A stretch of DNA of 49,280 nucleotides from Planctomycetota bacterium (GTDB lineage: Bacteria; Planctomycetota; Planctomycetia; Pirellulales; Pirellulaceae). The stretch covers positions 1 through 49,280 of the forward strand of contig JACNKX010000170.1 in assembly GCA_014381825.1 (NCBI GenBank), in the 5' to 3' direction. A model generated the notes under the pieces. The model worked only from the letters and a program-made list of their open reading frames with translations. It did not search any database and was not told where the DNA came from. This document shows positions 45,006 through 49,280 of the stretch, one piece after another. Within the stretch, counting starts at the first letter, position 1. Every line of letters starts with the position of its first letter. A program made the translations under genes and the position numbers.

Positions 45006-48000
45006 ATGACATCCTTATCGAAATACGTGGTTGCGGCAGCTCTGTGCCTCGCCCCTGTTCTCATTCACGCTGCCGACGTGCCTAATGAGATCGTCTGGAC
45101 GCTTCCTGGCTCCGCTGTCAGTGATGCCGATCTGGCCAACTCGCGTTCGCTGGTTGACGAACACGGGTACGAGTCGTGGTTCCTGATGCGCACGACGAAT
45201 TCGAAGGGGCCCGTTGCGTCGCGTACCTGGTTGCGAGACGGAAGGTACGCGCCGCTGGCGTCGCCCGCGAGCAATCTGTTCGGCGTGCCACTTAAAGGTG
45301 CGATCTATCAGGCGCAACCACAACTGGCGCCGTTCATCGCGGGTGTCACAGAGACGTACACGATCGATTGCACATTCAAGCAGGGCGAACTGATGCTCGC
45401 GCCGGGGCCGGATCACGCCGTCGTGCTCGGTTGGCGCAGCCCCTTCGACGGTTTGGTGTCGATCCATGGATCTTTCAACAATCGCCAGACCTGCTGCGGC
45501 GCGAATTCCCAGGTCAACTGGTATGTCGAACGCGGCAGTGCCCCGGATTTGCAGAACAGGTTCAAGCCGAAAACGCTCGCGCAGGGTGTGTCGGACGACA
45601 GGATAAACGGCGGTCTCTCTCCGTTCGAGATGAGCGATCTGGAAGTCGCGTCCGGCGACTGGTTTTACTTCATCGTTGACGCCAGGGCCGACGGAACCGG
45701 CTCACCGCACCACGGGGATGCCACGGCCGTCATCGTGTCGATCACGATGACCGGATCAACCCTGCCGCCTCCGCCGGAATTTGAAACGGACATTCGACCG
45801 CTGCTGACGGCTCACTGCGGAGATTGTCACGGGGCGGAGACAAGAGAAGCGGGCCTCGATCTCAGAACGGTGACGGCGATGATTCGCGGCGGCGAGAGTG
45901 GGTCTTCGCTTACGCCGGGTAAGGCAGCACACAGCTATCTCTGGACCATGATCTCCAGCGGCGAGATGCCGCCGGAAGGCTCAGAGCAACTCACGCGAAA
46001 AGACCGGTCGCTGCTCCGTCGCTGGATCGACGCCGGGGCTCTGTCGAAGGAAGACATTTCAGACGTGCGACCGAAGCCGTTTGTCACCGCCAGGGACCGT
46101 GAGCACTGGGCGTTTCGACTGCCCGAGCGACCGCCTCGTCCGGAGGTGACGCATCCAGACCTGGTCGAAACACCGATTGATGAATTGCTTCTGCATCGAC
46201 TCGAAGAACGCGGGCTGGCTTTCTCTCCAGTGGCTCCGGATGAAGTCCTTGTGCGCCGCCTGTACTTTGATCTGATCGGACTCCCGCCCACACCCGCGCA
46301 GGTCGATGCGTATCTCGCCGACAAAGCCGCGAGTGAGAGCCCGGATGCCGCGTGGGCCAGGCTGGTCGATTCACTGCTGGATTCCCCACGCTACGGTGAG
46401 CGATGGGGACGCCACTGGATGGACACAGTCGGCTATGTCGACGTGCGGCTGTACGACGGCGACGGCACGACCGTCTATCCGAACGAAGGCATGTGGCGCT
46501 ACCGCGACTACATCATCCGTTCGTTCAACGAAGACAAGCCGTGGGATCAGTTCATTCAGGAACAACTCGCCGGCGACGAAATGGTCGACTGGCGAAACGA
46601 GCACGAGTGGCCGGCGGACGTTGCGGAAAAAGTCATCGCCACCGGCTATCTGCGAAACATCGAGGACCCCACATCGGAAGCGCAGTACGGCATCGCCAAG
46701 CGCTACGACGTCCTGTTCGACATGATGTCGATGGTCTCAACCAGCCTGCTGGGCATGACATTTGAGTGCGCGCGCTGTCACAACCATAAGTACGACCCGA
46801 TTAGCCAGCGCGATTATTACCGTCTGATGGCGAGCTTCGAGTCGTCGTTCAACGTCCACAACTGGCTAAAGCCGCAACAGCGCTGGATTCCCGACGTCGG
46901 CCCGAAGGCCCGAGCGGACATCGATCAGCACAACGCCGGCGTCGACGCCCAGGTCCAACCGCTCCAGGCAAAGATCTCAGAGATCGAGAAAGCCGGCGAG
47001 GCAGCCGACCAGACGGCAGACCTCAAGGATCAGATCACGAAGCTCAACGCATCAAAGAAGTCGTACGGAAAAATCCAGGCTCTGTTCGACGTCGATACAT
47101 CGCACGTCTCACGCGTCCTGCGGCGTGGCGACTGCTTGAAACCGGGCCTCCCGGTTGCGCCCGAGATCCCCGAGATTCTTGCCACGGCGGCTGTGGCCGC
47201 CACGAACCATTCCGAGCCACCTGAGTTAAGCCTGCCGCCATCAACATCCGGACGCCGACTCGCGCTCGCGAAGTGGATCACGTCACGCAACAACCCGATG
47301 ACGGCACGCGTGATTATGAACCGGTTGTGGATGCACCATTTCGGCGTCCCGATCGTGGCGACACCGGGCGACTTCGGACGCAACGGAGCCCGGCCGACTC
47401 ATCCGAAAGTCCTCGACTGGCTGGCCGTCGAATTCCAGGATAACGGCTGGAGTTTGAAGCACATGCATCGGCTCGTGCTGAACTCGCGGGCTTGGCGTCA
47501 GGCGTCCCGTCGCATGTCCGATCGCGCTCAGGAGATCGATCCCCGCAACACGCTGTTCTGGCGACAGAATCTCAACCGACTCGAATCGGAGGTCATTCGT
47601 GATTCCGTGCTGACCGTGAGCGGACGCCTGAATCCGGAGGCATTCGGGCCTCCGATCGACGTGACGAAACCCGTCAGCGGTCTGTCGACGGTCGAACCTG
47701 GACCGAGCGGTAACGGACACAACCGCCGCAGCGTTTACATCTTCGCTCGACGCGTTTACCCATTGAAGTTCATGGAAGTCTTCGACTCGCCGATCATGGC
47801 GATCAACTGCACTCGGCGGATGAATTCCACGACCGTGCTGCAGTCTTTCGCACAGCTCAACAGCGACTTCGTCGTCCACGCAGCGCGGGACACAGGGGAC
47901 CGTTTGCTCAAGGCGGTCGCTGCAGAAAACGCCGATCCGATTGTGCTGGCGTTTCGGACGATTCTCGGCCGCCGACCGAATGACGACGAACAACAATGGT

Positions 48001-48128
48001 GCGAGCGCTACATTTCCATGCAGACGGAAACGTGGCAACAAAAAACTCAGGACGAAGCGAAAAACCGGGCGATGGCCGACATGTGTCAGATGCTCCTGTG
48101 CACAAACGAGTTTCTTTATGTCGAATAG
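45006..48128 (+). CDS. PSCyt1-DUF1549-DUF1553 (PSD1) planctomycete cytochrome-like protein
   Basis: ATG 45006 gives 1040 aa with signal peptide (YVVAAALCLAPVLIHA-AD). Residues about 25-250 are an extra N-terminal beta domain (LKGAIYQAQPQL, VVLGWRSPFDGLVSIHGSF, NWYVERG, SGDWFYFIVDARADG). Residues about 255-345 are PSCyt1 with the haem motif C271-GD-C274-H275 and GEMPPEG. Residues about 375-640 are PSCyt2/DUF1549: LYFDLIGLPPTP, RYGERWGRHWMDTVGY, DKPWDQFIQEQLAGDE and a second haem-type motif C588-AR-C591-H592 followed by NHKYDPI. A coiled-coil-like stretch (about 640-700) leads to PSD1/DUF1553: LAKWITSRNNPMTARVIMNRLW, GDFGRNGARPTHP, LNSRAWRQAS. The family is secreted and typical of Planctomycetota; the redox partner or substrate is unknown. 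It is followed by, and overlaps, a DUF1501 gene, as is usual. Confidence 0.93.
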   Translation: MTSLSKYVVAAALCLAPVLIHAADVPNEIVWTLPGSAVSDADLANSRSLVDEHGYESWFLMRTTNSKGPVASRTWLRDGRYAPLASPASNLFGVPLKGAIYQAQPQLAPFIAGVTETYTIDCTFKQGELMLAPGPDHAVVLGWRSPFDGLVSIHGSFNNRQTCCGANSQVNWYVERGSAPDLQNRFKPKTLAQGVSDDRINGGLSPFEMSDLEVASGDWFYFIVDARADGTGSPHHGDATAVIVSITMTGSTLPPPPEFETDIRPLLTAHCGDCHGAETREAGLDLRTVTAMIRGGESGSSLTPGKAAHSYLWTMISSGEMPPEGSEQLTRKDRSLLRRWIDAGALSKEDISDVRPKPFVTARDREHWAFRLPERPPRPEVTHPDLVETPIDELLLHRLEERGLAFSPVAPDEVLVRRLYFDLIGLPPTPAQVDAYLADKAASESPDAAWARLVDSLLDSPRYGERWGRHWMDTVGYVDVRLYDGDGTTVYPNEGMWRYRDYIIRSFNEDKPWDQFIQEQLAGDEMVDWRNEHEWPADVAEKVIATGYLRNIEDPTSEAQYGIAKRYDVLFDMMSMVSTSLLGMTFECARCHNHKYDPISQRDYYRLMASFESSFNVHNWLKPQQRWIPDVGPKARADIDQHNAGVDAQVQPLQAKISEIEKAGEAADQTADLKDQITKLNASKKSYGKIQALFDVDTSHVSRVLRRGDCLKPGLPVAPEIPEILATAAVAATNHSEPPELSLPPSTSGRRLALAKWITSRNNPMTARVIMNRLWMHHFGVPIVATPGDFGRNGARPTHPKVLDWLAVEFQDNGWSLKHMHRLVLNSRAWRQASRRMSDRAQEIDPRNTLFWRQNLNRLESEVIRDSVLTVSGRLNPEAFGPPIDVTKPVSGLSTVEPGPSGNGHNRRSVYIFARRVYPLKFMEVFDSPIMAINCTRRMNSTTVLQSFAQLNSDFVVHAARDTGDRLLKAVAAENADPIVLAFRTILGRRPNDDEQQWCERYISMQTETWQQKTQDEAKNRAMADMCQMLLCTNEFLYVE

Positions 48129-49280
48129 CAATGTCCCAGTATTTCCGGTCACGCGCCGCACGGCCCTGACATGCTGCGCGATGAGTCTCGGCGGACTTGC
48201 CATGCGGGGGTTGCTCCACGCGGAAGCCACTTCGCATTCTTCCGTCGAGCCCGGGCGGATGCGGTTCGACATGAAGCCGCGAGACGCTCATTTTCGCCCG
48301 AAAGCAAGGGCCGTTATTCAGCTCTTTCAAAATGGCGGGCCGTCGCAGATGGACCTGTTTGATCCCAAGCCGGAACTGGATCGACAGGCCGGTAAGCCGC
48401 ATCCGGGTGACGTCGAAACGTTCCAGCTCGGAAACAAGAACATCATTTTCCCGACGCAGTTTGAAATCAAACCGCACGGTGAAAGCGGAATGAATTTCGG
48501 GTCGCCGTTGCCGCACATGGCGGGGCTGGCGGACCAGTGGTGCATGATCCGCTCGATGCACACGGTCAACAACAACCATCCGTTCGCGATCAGTATGTTT
48601 CAGTCGGGCAAGCCGTTCTTCGGTTATCCGGCTCTGGGCTCATGGATCACGTACGGGCTCGGCAGCGAAAATCAGGACCTGCCGGGATACATCGTTCTGC
48701 GAGATCCGGCCGGCTACAACACGTCGGGCAAGGCGGTCTGGTCCAGCGGCTGGATGCCGGCGCTGTACCAGGGCACGGAATTCAACAGCGGCGGCAACGC
48801 CGTGCATTATCTGCATCCATCAAAGAAGCGTCCCGCCGGGGCACAGGAGAGATCGCTTGAATTGCTCAGCCGCCTGAACCGGAAGCACGCTGAAATGCAT
48901 CCAGGCGAACTGGAACTCGACGCCCGCATTCAGAACTTCGAGCTCGCCGCGCGCATGCAGCTCGCCGCAGGCAACATCCTCGACCTGTCCGGCGAAACGC
49001 CCGCCACGCGAGAAATGTACGGCCTCGATAATCCAAACACCGCCGGTTATGGCATGCGGTGTCTGATGGCGCGTCGACTGGTCGAAAACGGAGTTCGCTA
49101 CGTCCAGGTATTCCCACCGCTCAAACCGAGCTTCCAACCGTGGGACTCGCACGGCAGTCTGAAATCCGGGATCGAGACGATCGCCGGCATGGTCGATCAA
49201 CCGACAGCGGGATTGATCCGGGATTTGCGGCAACGCGGATTGCTGGACGAAGTGATCGTGATGTGGACGGGCGAGTTTGG
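48118..49280 (+). CDS. DUF1501 protein (partial, runs off the window)
   Basis: ATG 48118 overlaps the previous gene by 11 bases; 387 codons are visible and the frame is open at the window end, which is why the 3' end is missing. The N-terminus has a twin-arginine-type signal (VTRRTALTCCAMSLGGLAMRG). DUF1501 marks: AVIQLFQNGGPSQMDLFDPKPEL, MIRSMHTVNNNHPFA, YPALGSWITYGLG, LPGYIVL, NTAGYGMRCLMARRLVENGV, VQVFPP, WDSHG and the final WTGEFG. The fold is related to alkaline-phosphatase/sulfatase-like proteins. It is nearly always encoded next to PSCyt/PSD1 genes in planctomycetes and they are presumed to work together; the reaction is not established. Only the last part of the protein lies outside the window. 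Confidence 0.93.
   Translation, partial: MSNSNVPVFPVTRRTALTCCAMSLGGLAMRGLLHAEATSHSSVEPGRMRFDMKPRDAHFRPKARAVIQLFQNGGPSQMDLFDPKPELDRQAGKPHPGDVETFQLGNKNIIFPTQFEIKPHGESGMNFGSPLPHMAGLADQWCMIRSMHTVNNNHPFAISMFQSGKPFFGYPALGSWITYGLGSENQDLPGYIVLRDPAGYNTSGKAVWSSGWMPALYQGTEFNSGGNAVHYLHPSKKRPAGAQERSLELLSRLNRKHAEMHPGELELDARIQNFELAARMQLAAGNILDLSGETPATREMYGLDNPNTAGYGMRCLMARRLVENGVRYVQVFPPLKPSFQPWDSHGSLKSGIETIAGMVDQPTAGLIRDLRQRGLLDEVIVMWTGEF

Noticed and set aside
47283-48272. Minus-strand ORF of 329 codons across the PSD1/DUF1501 boundary
   Set aside because: Both plus-strand frames carry strong family motifs; the antisense product has none.
1-49280. CRISPR array, prophage, insertion sequence, tRNA or rRNA
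   Set aside because: No direct repeat series, integrase, transposase or RNA gene signature was seen on reading both strands; small RNAs cannot be excluded by eye.

Overview
The window looks like part of a planctomycete chromosome. The strongest sign is the pair at the right end: a PSCyt1/DUF1549/DUF1553 cytochrome-like protein followed by a DUF1501 protein, a combination typical of Planctomycetota. The many long, secreted, multi-domain carbohydrate-related proteins agree with this. No rRNA, tRNA, CRISPR array, phage gene or transposase was seen. The assignment is by family knowledge only; no database search was possible.

Bases 1-36.4 kb are one colinear plus-strand array of about 18 genes with very small gaps and several 4-base start/stop overlaps. 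Almost every product starts with a signal peptide. The backbone is a family of predicted GH32/GH43-like beta-propeller proteins sharing an N-terminal 'GSRRELF-D' region and a C-terminal tail of about 80-90 residues ending in LYSF-x-F. Copies lie at 1 (partial), 289, 3644, 6789, 9766, 20160, 29971, 33029, 39000 and 40665. Two are the C-terminal part of larger fusions: sialidase + LamG-like + propeller at 289, and TIM barrel + propeller at 29971. Between them sit different enzymes: an FG-GAP protein resembling PL11 rhamnogalacturonan lyases, a beta-helix protein, a SASA + SGNH + sialidase fusion, sialidase/BNR proteins, TIM-barrel proteins, a three-domain alpha/beta hydrolase and a DUF1961 (YesU-like) protein. 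I infer a secreted system attacking a decorated, probably acidic and acylated polysaccharide; a pectin or rhamnogalacturonan-like substrate is the best guess, not a demonstrated one. No transporter, SusC/D pair, sulfatase or regulator is present.

From 36.4 to 38.8 kb the array breaks: an orphan C-terminal ORF, a cytoplasmic internally duplicated small-barrel protein, and a minus-strand seven-FG-GAP propeller. From 39.0 to 44.6 kb two more family propellers and a double sialidase-like protein follow. At 44.6-45.0 kb lies debris of a phytanoyl-CoA dioxygenase gene and a LamG tail. From 45.0 kb to the end are the PSCyt/PSD1 and DUF1501 genes.

The most notable structure beyond the genes: (i) a REPIN-like pair of inverted GTAG hairpins inside the esterase gene at 24008-24075, read through in frame; (ii) a second, sequence-unrelated REPIN-like pair at 9631-9737; (iii) two ghost tails (18624-18749, 29830-29919), left when propeller genes of the family were lost; (iv) a chimeric scar near 44855. 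The locus appears to have grown and been reshuffled by recombination among paralogues.
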